64,000 bases of DNA from Staphylotrichum longicolle (lineage: Eukaryota; Ascomycota; Sordariomycetes; Sordariales; Chaetomiaceae): the NCBI GenBank assembly GCA_019096155.1, contig JAHCVI010000003.1, forward strand, positions 4,712,001 to 4,776,000, given 5' to 3'. Each line of letters opens with the position of its first letter. Positions within the stretch are counted from its first letter, which is position 1. Of the stretch, positions 42,989 to 54,477 are shown piece by piece. Below the pieces are notes generated by a model. It had not been told where the DNA came from, did no database searches, and was given only the letters and a program-made list of their open reading frames with translations. A program made the position numbers and the translations under genes.

Positions 42989-43820
42989 CTAAGCAGTACA
43001 CTTCTCCCAGTCATAGCTCACACCCTGCTGCAGGCCGTAGTAGACAGTCTTGCCCTCATACTCCAGCTGGTCGGAACTGACGGTTCCCTTGGCCCCCTCC
43101 TTCTTGGCCGACACCGTGAGCTCCGTGCGGAACTTGATGGTGCCCGTGCCGCACTTGGGGAGCGGCCACTGCACCAGCCCGGTCACGGGCGTGTTGTCGT
43201 TGTACGATCCGGAGGCGCGGGGGCCGGCGACGTTGAGGGTGTCGACGATTGTCTGTACACAACGTCATGATTAACAAAGCTCCCAAAAAGCAATGCCCAC
43301 ATGTCGCCACGTAAAGGAACGCTGTAGATACTGGGTAGTGTTTGGTTTCACTCACCTCCTTCCCATCGGTAAAATACGTAAACTTGAGCTTGGCCTCGAC
43401 CCCCTCCTCCAGATCATACCGCGCAATCACCTGGGTGCCGTTCTTGTGCAGCTTGAGGCGGTACCCCGGCACGGCCGGCGCGACGCCGTCCTTGTCCAGC
43501 TCGGTGTAGGCCAGCGTCGTCTCGCACCAGACCGAGGCCTCGGGCGTGCCCGGCGCGACGCTGGCGCGCAGGTGCGGGTACGCAAAGAACCAGTAGTAGA
43601 TCTCGGACCCGTCGACCGTGTTGGAGCCAAAGGTCGGCCGGGTGACGTGGGGAGGCGAAGTGGCGCCGAAGTCGGGGCAGCCGGGGCCCGAGAGCGCCGT
43701 GATGTTGAAGTTCCAGCTCCATGGGAGGATGCGAAGGGCCGAGGTGTCCCTGGGAGTGAGGTTGGGTAGGGCAAAGGCGGTGCCCACGAGGGCTGTGAGG
43801 ATCTGGAGACGAGATGGCAT
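42989..43820 (-). CDS. Small secreted protein of unknown function (possibly DUF4360-like)
   Basis: Exons 43356-43820 and 42989-43252, one intron (gtgagt...tacag), 242 residues. A signal peptide of about 18 residues (MPSRLQILTALVGTAFALP) is evident. The mature part has four or more cysteines: GPGCPDF, VWCETTLAY, PKCGTGT and the terminal WEKC. NFNITALSGPGCPDFG followed by a beta-rich body recalls the DUF4360 secreted family of fungi, but I could not confirm this. Two N-glycosylation sequons are visible (NIT, NGT). No catalytic motif is seen. Cell-wall or extracellular function is the simplest guess. Confidence 0.75.
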
Positions 43821-45187
43821 GGTGCCGTTGTGCTGGGTTTGTATCTGAAAACAAGGGGCTCGTTGGGACGAAGTGGAGGAAGCTGGAGACGCTGAAGACG
43901 TGGACTCAGAGTTAAGGTGTCAACGAGCGAGGCTATATGGATGGATGTCGATCGGTCATCGGAGATCGGGGATAGTCAATCGATCGGGGATAGTTGATGT
44001 GGACATCTTGGGCGTCTGCATACTAATCTACGTTGAACCTCGATCCTCTGTCAACCTTAATTAAAGTGGCACTCCTGGTTGCTACAAGTTAGAGATGTGG
44101 ATCGAGGTCCGAGCCTGTACCCCGCGTGTAAATCATAACTCTTCTGGCAGGATCCGGAGCACCAAGGGCCGAACTATGAATAGGATTGGTCACTTTTATC
44201 CAAACGTGGTGCCCAACTGTAACGCAACGGCGCAGAAGTGAGGTCGTTTGTTGCTGCCTGCTAGACATAGTGAAGTGTCACACTCCTTGGCAATATCTGG
44301 ATATCTACGTCCCGTCTCGTCTAGTATTTGCCTGCGGTCAACGTTGCATCTGAAAGGGCTTGGACTCGACGTTCGAAATCCCGAGTCCGAGATCTCGGAC
44401 TTAACATTCACATGACCGAGTACGTTCCTTCGAGAATAAAGAGTAGAAGGCACAAAATGGAAGCGTTTTGCCGTTTGTGATGTGGGATTAGTTCGGATGA
44501 GACCGCCGGAGCCGCGCAGGCGATTGTTCGAACCCTGCCTGGGCAGTTGGCGGGTTGGTTCAGGGGTTACCCCTATCTTTCTTCCTGCGTTTGGCAACTC
44601 TTTTAGTGACGAAATGCCCTCTGTGTTGTTTCTTCCAGAACCCGGCTTCTCAAAGAGTTTAGAGCAGACAATCCATGTATCAGGACCGTCCTTCTACTGG
44701 GTCACGGTGTCAAAGTGCCCAAAGCTTTTGCCTGCGGCTTGCTGAGACGTTGGCGGTGACGTGAGCTGCACTTTGTCGAGCGAGCTCGGTCGGATAATGC
44801 ACGTGGGTACGCAGTGCTCCTTCAGGGCTCAAAAAGTTTACCTTACTACTGGCACTCCACAATGTTTGGCTGCGTCCATCACTGATCAGATGTTCTACGA
44901 AGAGGCATGGCGCTGGGCATGGTCAGAATGTTGGAGTAAATGGGAGCGGAGTCGACGAGCTTCACAGTTCAGATATCAGCAACGACACGAGCTTACAGAG
45001 CCGGTAACGCGCCGGTGACGGCAGACCGTCCAACCAGAGCGGTTAGTTGTTTGGCTGTTGACTTATCATACGATGCGCTCAGTTCCCAGTTGCGCGACCA
45101 ATTGTTAAGCGGAGACGAGCACGAGTCCTTACAGTGGGACGCCGCCACTGCAACAGAAGCGCCTATTTGCCTTGTATCCAATAGACC
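43821..45187. other. Intergenic 1.4 kb, nothing recognised
   Basis: No supported coding frame. A GTTCGA motif near 44530 is not part of a tRNA fold that I can build. Confidence 0.45.
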
Positions 45188-46897
45188 TTACCCAGACAAC
45201 GCTGTCTTCCCCAGATCTCCCGCCGGGCTTCTATCTTGGTGGCGACTGCGCCTCTCGGCTCTCGAAGACAAATAGGACAGTCCGGCCGTCCAAACAACCA
45301 AGGCAATCGACGTGGCGATCATGGCGTACATGCCCCTCTGTGTGCGAGTTAGTTACCCTGCGAAGTGCTTGCCTCAGCAAGGCGAGGGGATAAGGGGTGA
45401 TTAGATGGAGCTGACTGACCTCGAACCACGGTGCCATGCTCGCCCCGTAAAACACAATACTCCACCAGGCATTCACAGCATTGCTCCCCAGATTCATCCC
45501 CGCGAGCACGACCGATCTGAACACCGGCTCCCTATACCTCATCGCGTCGTTTGCCCAAGCGAAGAAGGTCGCCTGGCATGCATAGACGGCACCCGCCCAA
45601 TAATACGCGCCAAACACGACCGCTGTCGACTCTTGGACGTCCATCCCCTTGGCGGCGAGGATCATGGCGCTAGTGGCCACGCCCGTGATGCCGATAAAGT
45701 AGCCCACCAGATACCGTTTACCGCCCAGAAAGTCGGTGAGTGCTGCCCAGAAGAGAGTCGAGACGATGCCCACGGCAGGGACGCCGGTAGGGTAGTCGTT
45801 TAGCTGCTTGACGGTGTAGTGCGTCGACGGGGAACTCTTCATGTACAGCGCCAGCAGCGAGTTGGAGGAGAAGGATTCCGTCTCGCCGGCGATGATCCAG
45901 AGAATGACAAAGCCCCACCATTCCCAGGAAGTCAGGACCGCTCTGGCAAATGTCCACGTCAGTGGGGATTTGGCCGCCTCGTCCTTTTCAGAAGGCGGCG
46001 GCTCAGCGTCGCCATGCTCGGGGTGGTGTTCGATGAGGGGCTCGTGCGGTTTCAGTCGGGACACGGCCAGCTCGCGCTCGGTCGGACCTAGGTAGCAGGC
46101 TGTAGTGGTGGCGGGGGTGTCTGGGAACAAGAGAAAACCGTACAAAGCCACGGGCAAAGTGATGATGCCGTCAATGAGAAACAGCCAGCGCCAGCCGCGC
46201 AGGCCGTGGCGGTTGTCCAGGCTCGTGTAGATGCCGCTTTGGATGAAGCCGCCGATCATGGTGCCCGCCAACCCAGAGGCCGTAAAGATGCCACTGCGCT
46301 TGCCCAGCTCGCGCTCCGTATACCACGAGCCGAGGATGTAGTGCGTCCCCACAAAGGTGGTAGCCTCAGCGATGCCCTGGAAGAATCGTATGGCCATGAT
46401 GGCTTGGGGCGAGTGTGTCGCTGCGGTCACCATGGTTAGTCCCGCCCAGATGACCATCATGGCCGGGAAGAAGTATCGTGGCTTGACATAGTGCAGGCTA
46501 AGATTGGAGGGGATCTGTCCGAGGACGTAGCTAGGGATATAGCTCAGCATGACCTCTGGCAAGGGGGCGAGTGACGGCTGGGGCTTACCCGACGGTAAAA
46601 CAAGTGTTGATCACGTTCAGCTGGTTTCCTTGGAAGTTGAGGTCTTCTTTCATGCCCGAGACATATGCATTGGCGAGATTTGAGCGGTCAAGCTAGGCCG
46701 TGAGTCAGCGGTGGACGACGAAGTCGTGGTGCTGCCGATCTTCGAGCATCAATGAGACTGACGTAGTTGAGAAAGTAGCTGAGACAGCAAAAGCTCAAGA
46801 TGAAGAAATCAATCTTGCGCACCAGTTTGCGCTCCGCAGGATCAGTCCGCCATGCTGAGGTGATGTAGTCACGCAGCGTGGGCGATAGCCCCGCCAT
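45188..46897 (-). CDS. MFS transporter, allantoate/anion:cation symporter (Dal5-like) family
   Basis: Four exons: 46763-46897, 46589-46692, 45420-46530 and 45188-45337; 1500 bp, 499 residues. Introns use gtcagt/ctag, gtaagc/ctag and gtcagt/acag. Topology is about twelve membrane helices. Family blocks are RKIDFFILSFCCLSYFLNY, LDRSNLANAYVSGM in helix 1-2, RFFQGIAEA with HYILGSWYTERELGKRSGIF, and MVIWAGLTMVTAA. These place it in the anion:cation symporter family that moves allantoate, pantothenate, nicotinate or vitamin-like anions with protons at the plasma membrane. The specific substrate cannot be named. The last exon was needed to restore RGMYAMIATSIALVVWTAG, the terminal helix, to a stop at 45188. 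Confidence 0.9.
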
Positions 46898-47588
46898 GTC
46901 CCTGGTTGTAGGTACGTTCAGACGACTCGCATGGGCAAAATCAGGACTTGCCCACTTGCGGTTGGGTGGTTGCGCTGGGGAATCCGGAAGATTGTGGTCT
47001 TGAACTGCGAGACCGCCGGATTGAGGCTGTATGTATGATGTCTGGCGGGTGATAAGTATTGCACAAGGACCAGCCAGAACTGTTGAGTCAAGGCTTTACG
47101 ATTGCGGTCGGCTGTTCAGCTTCAGGGTTCAGGCCGATGACGTCCATGCGAACCCGAGTCCAGAATCTGTCAACGGGGCCGGCCAACCATTGGCGGGGCC
47201 GCCCTTCCGGGCCAGGGGCGATCCGCTGCCGGCTGTTCTCCCGCTGTCCGAGGTTCGAGTGGGTCATTCGCCGCCCATGGAAAGCCGAATCGGGATCCCA
47301 TCAGCACTAGTTGGCATAGACTTCATGTCAGCGGGCTGGAAAAGGCTTTATTTAGGGCTGCTATTCCTGGATTCGATTTGTTCAAGGCGGTTGAGTTCCA
47401 GTCTGCCCGTGCCTGTGGTTTGAAGAGTCCTGGCTGTTTCCAGAACGGTAAAGATCTTCCCCACTCCCCTACGTGCCCAAGATGGGGGATTCAGGGTCTT
47501 GCTTGGCCAGGGTCCACTGGGGAGAAAAAAAATTCACCATCTCCACTGCGATTGCTCTGACACGAAACCGAAAAAAATGGACGGTGAG
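46898..47588. other. Intergenic, nothing recognised
   Basis: Upstream region of the MFS gene; no further feature seen. Confidence 0.45.
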
Positions 47589-47674
47589 AGGTCGTACCCG
47601 GAATCGAACCGGGGTTGCCGGAATGTTTCTGAGACAATCAGAATCCGGAGTGATAACCGCTACACTATACAACC
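47589..47674 (-). tRNA. tRNA-Gln (anticodon CTG) with a short intron
   Basis: On the minus strand the acceptor arm GGTTGTA pairs with TACGACC (one G-U). The D-arm region TAGTGTAGCGGTTATCA and the T-arm CCCGG-TTCGAAT-CCGGG are intact. The anticodon stem CCGGA/TCCGG encloses TTCTGA, an intron of about 14 nt, then T. This gives anticodon CUG and places the intron one base 3' of the anticodon, the canonical eukaryotic position. The discriminator base is at 47589. Confidence 0.93.
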
Positions 47675-48262
47675 GTCTGTATGTGTTTGTCGCGATCCCC
47701 GAGTTGTGCTTGTGTGGGACCTGACTTGCCCTGCCAGCCACCGACCTCAGCATTGACCTGCGACACCCATTTGCAAACTCAGCATGCCGCTGCAGCTTCT
47801 CCTGAGATTGCTGATAATAGATGATAGTTGCCGTCACTGCATTGGGTGCCAATCTGTGTTTGTCCTGTCCCGATGCAATGGTTGAACGAGAAGAGATTGT
47901 GGGTGAAAATTGGAAACGAGTTGGTCGGGAAGGTGTGGATGCTGAAATGCCATCAACTGTCAATCTACAGGGCAACAGCAACGGCAGACCCAGGGATGGA
48001 AGGCAGGCACGAGGCACCTCAAACCATCCAGGGCACAGTCATTCCCGTTTGTCCAAGTTTTTGTCGATGTGACTCCACCTAAACTCAGCCACAATTCTAT
48101 CTCCTGTCCATTTCTCACCAGAACCGAGAGAAGCTGAATTGCATCCCATCCGTCCACTGATCAAATTACCACACACGATCTATATACACGCATTACTAAG
48201 TACATTATTTTTATTTCGCAGGAAACCTGCTACCGAATCCGATTCTCGCATCGACCTCGGAA
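47675..48262. other. Intergenic, nothing recognised
   Basis: tRNA upstream region and oxidase 3' region. No feature seen. Confidence 0.45.
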
Positions 48263-50335
48263 TCAAGCCGCGACCCTGCACAGCTTGCCAGTCTGCAGAG
48301 TGAGCCAGTCTTGCTGACCGGCGACCTTCCACCGCTCCGAGCCCACGGCGGTCGGCGCCCAGAAGACGTCGTTGGGGTCGACCTTGCGCTTGATCTGCAG
48401 CAGGCGGTCGTAGTTGGTGCCGTAGAAGGCCTCGGCAAAGTCGGGCTCCATGACGTCGCCCTCGTTGAGGTAGCCGCCGGGGCCGTAGACGCGCAGCCGG
48501 CCCATCCAGTTGTCGGTGATCTTGCGCTGCACCGCCTCGAGCTCCGTCTGCGAGATGCCGGGCGCCCAGGCGCTGCCCATGATGCCGAACCAGATGGCGT
48601 CGCGCCAGTGCGAGTTGGCGCCGCTGTCGGGCGTGCCCGCGGGCTGCGCCGGGTTCATGTTGTACTGGATCAGCGCCGAGCCCTCCTCGACGACGGACCG
48701 CACCTCGTCGAACATGGCCTCGCGCTTCGTGTCGTTGGCCCACACGTCGCGCGGGAACAGGCGCGAAGCCGTGCGCATGTTGGAGTTGGCTACCGCCTCG
48801 GTGGGGAAGTGCCGCGTCCACATGTCGTAGAAGTTGTCGTACTCAAAGTACTCGGGCTCAAACTCGAAGCCGATGCACTTCCACTCGTCAAAGAGAGGCT
48901 GGACCATGGCCTTGAAGTCGGCCAGCGCCATGCCGGGCACCATCCACGGGTGCATAGTCCAGGTGTAGCCGGCACCCGCCGGGCCGCGCGGGAAGATCAT
49001 GGAGTAGCCGTACGTCTTGTTCTCGGCGTACTCGGGGAACTTACGCCAGTAGGCATACATGGCCTCCCAGAAGACGCTGTCCGGGTTGGCCGTGTCGTTG
49101 CCCGTGGTGATGGTCCATGTGAGACCCGAGAAGCTCATCTTGGGGTGCGCCTTGATCACCATGGACGTCACGACACCAAAGGTCGCGCCGCCACCGCCGC
49201 GGAGGGCAAAGAAGAGATCCTTGTTCTCCGTCTCGCTGGCCGTCACGTAGCGGCCGTTGGGCAGCACCACGTTGAGGCTGAGCACCTGGTCAGACCCGAG
49301 GCCGAACTTGGACGACAGGGGCGAGTGGCCGCCGCCAGCCGTGTACCCGCCGGAGACACCGACGCCCTTGCACTCGCCGCCAACGGCCGTCACGCCGTAC
49401 TGCTTGGCTGCCGCGTACAGCTCGCCGACTTGCACACCGGCGCCGATCTCGAGCGCCGGGCCTGAGTAGGACGGCGTTTTGAACGACTTGCGGAACTCGA
49501 TCGACTTGAGGTTGTGCGTCCAGATGGACAGGGCGCCGGAGCCGCACGACTTGCCGAGGAAGTCGTGGCCCGTGTTCTTGACGACCAGGCGCAGGCCCAG
49601 GTTGCGCGCAAAGTTGACGGCCAGCTGGATCTGGTAGACGCCGCGGGCCTTGACGGCGTACGACGGGAAGCCGCCCAGCGTGCACTGCGTGGTGTTGCCG
49701 TTTTGCGGCATGCATGTCTCGCCCTGGTAGAGCGGCGACATGACGGACGTCGGGTCGTTGGCGCTGATAATGTGAGCCCGTGGTCAAGATCCCCTCCGGG
49801 TAGAGGCAAGGAACTTACTGGGTGGCCGACTGGGTCCAGTTCTCAATGATGCTGGCGCACTTCTGGGCATCGTACACGCCACTGTTGGGGTAGCAGACGG
49901 CACCAATGGGGACCGTCTCGATGAGGGCACCGCCGGTCAGGAGGTCGAAGACGGCCCAGGTCAGGCGCGACGGCCACTTCCAGTCGCCCGGGTAGACCTT
50001 GCAGTCGCCAACGCGGGTGGTGCGCTTTGCGTTCTCAGAGACAGCTTCCGAATCATCGAACTGGAAAAGCTCGATGTCGCTCAGCTCGTGCGCCGTCAGG
50101 TTGGCCAGCACGGCGTCGGTCAGCTCGAGTGTACCGGCCTCGGCAGCGGGGGCGACGGTGACCTCGTTGGCGGCTGGAGGTACTGTCAGTCAACTGTCCT
50201 CCAAGTATCCAAATGGCATACCCGGTCAGACTTACGAAGCACTTCGCCATCGGCACCAGTGATAGTCTGGGCAAGGCCCAGGGGGAGCACAGCACCCGCG
50301 AGGAGCAGGGCGCGCTGCATTGAGAGGACAGCCAT
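48263..50335 (-). CDS. Secreted FAD-linked oxidoreductase, berberine-bridge-enzyme type
   Basis: Exons 50236-50335, 49819-50173 and 48263-49763; 1956 bp, 651 residues. A signal peptide (about residues 1-22, LLLAGAVLPLGLAQ) is followed by a leader region and a PCMH-type FAD domain. HANDPTSVMSPLYQG marks its start. His218 in NTGHDF and Cys283 in GGECKGVGVSGGY sit where bicovalent flavin attachment occurs in this family. A C-terminal BBE block, YGTNYDRLLQIKRKVDPNDVF, is clear. Such enzymes oxidise sugars, alkaloid-like compounds or secondary-metabolite intermediates using oxygen, usually extracellularly. Several N-glycosylation sequons fit secretion. Substrate unknown. Confidence 0.92.
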
Positions 50336-52606
50336 GACGATCGACAAGATCAACGAAGGACTTGTCGTAATGGTCCAAAGACTGAAGAGAAGGAGAGGGG
50401 AACCACGTTTTTGCCACGCGAAGGTCGCATGGTTATATGCAACCGTGAGATGCGGCTCTCCCTCCCCTCCGGAGCCCGGGTCGGTTGCACTTCCGAACAA
50501 CCAATCATCCCCCGATGGTGCCGTGTGCCTTGCGTGTTTCCCACGTTGCACCCCTGCCCTGGAGCAAGAGGATCAATAATCTTGTTTTCTGTGGGGTATG
50601 ACATGGGCGGAAGCATCGCCGGCGAGGTCTTCATTTCCCAATAAGGGCCTCTTTGGCGCGAGTTCTGTCAAGTGCGTTGGCTGTTTGGGGATGCTCATGA
50701 TTCGCGGTCTCTTGCCGCAACCTCCACCGGGACCCCTTGATGTGATGTGGGGATAGTCGGGAACACAAGATGGCCCGATGCAGGGAGCTTCCTCTGAGAA
50801 ATTGGGAGCTTTGTTGATGTCGCAGTGCCCACTCTGCCGGGCTTGGCAAATCAAAGACGGATCCTTCGGTTGCGGGGATGGTAGACCTCGGGGCAAGCAA
50901 CCAGTCCGCTGTCGCGGTTTGGAAGTGGTCAGCAAAAGGGAGGATGAGGGGAAAAACGAAATCGGTCCCCGGCGGTGCATGGCTCTCCTGAGACAGAGAT
51001 TGGTTCACTGAAGGCTGGCAGGAGTCTGTTGAGTTACACGGATACACAATCAACTCCGGTCGTGAGGGATGTGGTATCTCGGTGGTTTCAACTTTTTTTT
51101 TTTTTTTGGCCCCTGCTGTCCCGAGCCCGTTTGCTGAATTCCGAGACGCGCGGTTGGCGGCACTTATTCAAGCTAGCTTGTCCCAACTCATGCAGCTTCG
51201 TGCTTGGCACTGCTAGGACTTTGGGTCGGCAGTTGTTTTGGCTCTGATTACAAACGAAGACCCCTGAAACCGATTAACCCTCTCAGAAAGCTGTTTCCAT
51301 GCAGTCACTACTGTACATTGTCGATGTCAACACATGCCATGTTCATACCTATGAAAACCTGAAAATACCCGCCAAAGTCGTCAGTAATGGAGTCCCTCCG
51401 CAGGCACAAAACTCAAGGCATCCTTACCGTCTCCATCCAGCTGTCAACGGCCATCCGTGCGTAACTCGGGATCTTGTCGGGAGGGAGTCGATCCATCTTA
51501 GCGCCAGGGCTCCACACTCCACAGCGCTTGTACGGGTTCCTGGTCAAAATTCCCCATTCCAGCCACCATCGTCTTTTCGTAAACCCGACGGGCCTCCAAG
51601 TTGCCGGGGTGGTACCAGGACCCCTTCCCGAGCCTCCCACATTTTATGCCAAGAACCCAGGACAACGCACGAGAGCGCTCGTGTTCCGCACGACCAATGC
51701 TGACTCTTCGATCTCGGATTTGGATCCGTGAACAGAGCTTAGGAGACTTGGCATTGGGGTCTTTATTGTCAACAAGGGAAAAGATCGACATCTTGTCTCA
51801 GGGGCAGCATGTGGAGTGAATCCTTCGGGCTGTTGAAGAATATCCAGGCTGCCAGGCTGCCAGGCTCTCTCCCCATGGGAACAGAGAAAAACCCTCAACG
51901 CTGTGGCCCACCACTTTCCTCCACCACGGGAAATCCGCATTCCTCCACCACGGCAAACCCGCCCTCTCCACCATTGCTCGAAAAGGTACGAGCATCATGT
52001 TTGCTGTCGAAAGGGAGGGAGGGGACCGTGGTCAACCATGGACGGCGTCGTTACTTGTTTAAATTGCCCGGTCTCGCACCGCCAATGACTGCTGTGATTT
52101 TCAGGAGAACACTCTGTGAGCTGCCGAGTCTCGGAGGTTCCAGCATTGTCATCAATGCACTGCCGGCCAGTGCTCCGATGCCACGATCCCGGGACGCCAA
52201 GACGCCGGATGCCATGCCAGGATCAAACAAGTGGATGGTGACAGGGAATGAGATTCCGGGGAGCCAGCAGCCGGCCGGTGTCTATCTGGGATCCCCAGTG
52301 ATTCACTGCTTCCTCCCCTATCTTTGGATGTCAGCTTTTTGTTCTGGTGGTCTCTTGCCCATGCTCTGCGAGAGCGTGACAATGCGCAGCCTGTTCGGTT
52401 CTCCTTGTGCCCTCGCGCCGAGTCGAAGAAGCTTGTTGTTCGGCTATCCTGGAGGACTGGAGCCGATGTTGTAAAAGCCCCTTCCCCCCTCCCCCTCCGC
52501 TGCCGTCGATCGTGCTCTGGACATTGATATTTCTCCCCACACTCCTTGTCGATCAGACTTCGATGTCGAGCCTTCAGAAAGGAGGATCACTCGGTTTCCC
52601 AAAGAC
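50336..52606. other. Gene-free 2.3 kb with a poly-T run
   Basis: No supported coding frame. Contains a T homopolymer of about 16 at about 51091-51107. Divergent upstream region of the oxidase and the receptor-like gene. Confidence 0.45.
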
Positions 52607-54066
52607 ATGACAATGGTGATTGTGCCTCGCCGTCCCGCGCACGGGAACGTGCTCGACATCCCGACGCCGCCTCTTCAGCAGGCCGGTCTCTTCATCATTT
52701 TCTTCTTCACTGCCCTGGCTTTTGTCGTGTACAGCCTCAGGGCGTACACCCGAATCAAGACGCGAACATGGGGAGTGGACGACTATTTGGTAACCTTCGC
52801 CATGATCTTTTCGCTCATGATGATCGGGCCGTTTTACATGTGTAAGCCATGGATCGTCTGCGTCGACCGCCGGACTATTGCAAGACTAATAACCGCCAAC
52901 GACAGACATCAAGCTGAACTACTTTGGATGGCACCAGGAGGACGTCCCCCCCTTTGACATGGCGCCGGGCATGTGGTGGTTCTATCTCGCCCAACTTTTC
53001 TACAACCCGATCCTGGCTTTTGTCAAGGCTTCGGTGCTGTGCTTTCTGCTGCGTCTGGGCGGACAAAAACCCGGCGTCAAGTATGCCATCCACTTCCTGA
53101 ACGGCTTCAACGGTCTGCAGGCCATTGCCATCTTCCTGGTCGCCGCGCTCCAGTGCCTGCCCATCTCGGCCAATTGGGACATGGCCGTCAAGGCGGACCC
53201 CAACACCAAATGCGTCGACAACTCCTTCCACGTCGTCATCTCGTGCATCACCATCGTAACCGACTTCGCCGTCGTGGCTCTTCCATTCTGGATCTTTTTG
53301 GGTCTCAACATGCCCAAGGCAGCCAAGATTGCCGTGTTGGGTATTTTTGCTCTCGGTCTCGCGTACGTTTTTCCTCCCCCATCCCCACTCACCCCTATTT
53401 TGTTTTTCCCTTCCTTGAGCTAACCCCTTTTTGCACAGCGTCGCCGTCATTGGCATCGTCCGCCTCGCCGGCGTCGTCAAGCTCTTTTACATTCCGCAAC
53501 CCAACAAAGACCCTTACTACGACCTCACCGTGACCCTCTCCGTCGTCGAAGCCAACATCGCCATCGTCTCGTGCTCGGCCCCGGCCCTGCGGCCGCTCTT
53601 CCGCAGCCTCCTCCCCGGCCTCTTTGGCGGCAGCAGTGCCCGCTACGCCGCCAACAAGTACAACAATTATGCCAACAGCAACTCCCCATACTACTCGGGC
53701 ATGGGCGCCGGTGGCGGATCCGTGCTTGGTGGGCCCGGCGGCGGCAATGTCACGGGAAGCGCAATCCGCCACGGGCAAGGCGCAGAAACAAGCGTCTCGC
53801 GCGGCGGCAGCATCCACCTCAAGAATCTCCGCGGGGCTAAGAACGGCAAGAATGGCCACACCGAATGCCGGAGCATCAGCCCCAGCGGGTCCGAGGAGGA
53901 GATCATGACGTACAACGGCATCATGCGCACGACGGACGTGAGAGTGCAAGTGCACTTTGAGCAGGGCGAGAGCGGCACGCTGGCGGCTGACACAGACCGG
54001 GCGAGCCGCGCGTCGAGTGACCTGAAGGCGGGCGCGAAGGTCGAGGTCGAGAAGGGAAGTCTGTAG
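52607..54066 (+). CDS. Pth11-like (rhodopsin-domain) seven-helix membrane protein
   Basis: Exons 52607-52841, 52906-53362 and 53439-54066; introns gtaagc...acag (64 bp) and gtacgt...acag (76 bp); 439 residues. About seven hydrophobic helices occupy roughly residues 20-330. The family mark YTRIKTRTWGVDDYL lies in the first cytoplasmic loop and WWFYLAQLFYNP in helix 3. QAIAIFLVAALQCLPISANWD, CITIVTDFAVVALP and VEANIAIVSCSAPALRPL follow. Such fungal integral membrane proteins are grouped with Pth11-related GPCR candidates, though no ligand is known. The C-terminal tail (about 120 residues) is Gly/Ser/Asn-rich and cytoplasmic. No CFEM domain is present. Confidence 0.88.
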
Positions 54067-54477
54067 TAGAAGGGTGGGCTTTGGCTTGGTGTTTGTGTTT
54101 AGGGCTTTGAAAAGTTGGATACGTCTGACGTCTGGTCAGAGCAATGGGCCAAGGGGGTTGGGCCGGACGCATGGGCGCTCTCTAATGCTTACTTTAATAC
54201 CTTGGGAGATACCCATGCAGATTGGTTTTCAGATAGGGGCTGGGGAGTCTTCTATACCACAATATACAGGGACGAGATTATGACCCTTTACCGATTACCG
54301 TTGAGTTTTGTGCCATCTCCTTTGCTGCATCTTCGTTTGCATAATTTCGCCTCGGACATTAACAGTACCTGGATAAGGACTTGACTTCAAAACACACATT
54401 GCTTTTCATTGCATTCTGTGGGTTCACCCCCGTCAAGCTTCTATGGTTCTGCAGGCCACTTAAGTACCCATCCGTCT
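54067..54477. other. Convergent intergenic
   Basis: About 410 bp between convergent stops; nothing recognised. Confidence 0.4.

Noticed and set aside
44500..44560. Possible tRNA T-arm (GTTCGAACCC)
   Set aside because: No matching acceptor, D or anticodon arms could be paired around it.
48311..49465. 384-codon open frame on plus opposite the berberine-bridge-type oxidase
   Set aside because: Mirror frame of a well-supported exon; no domain and biased Arg/Val/Leu/His content.
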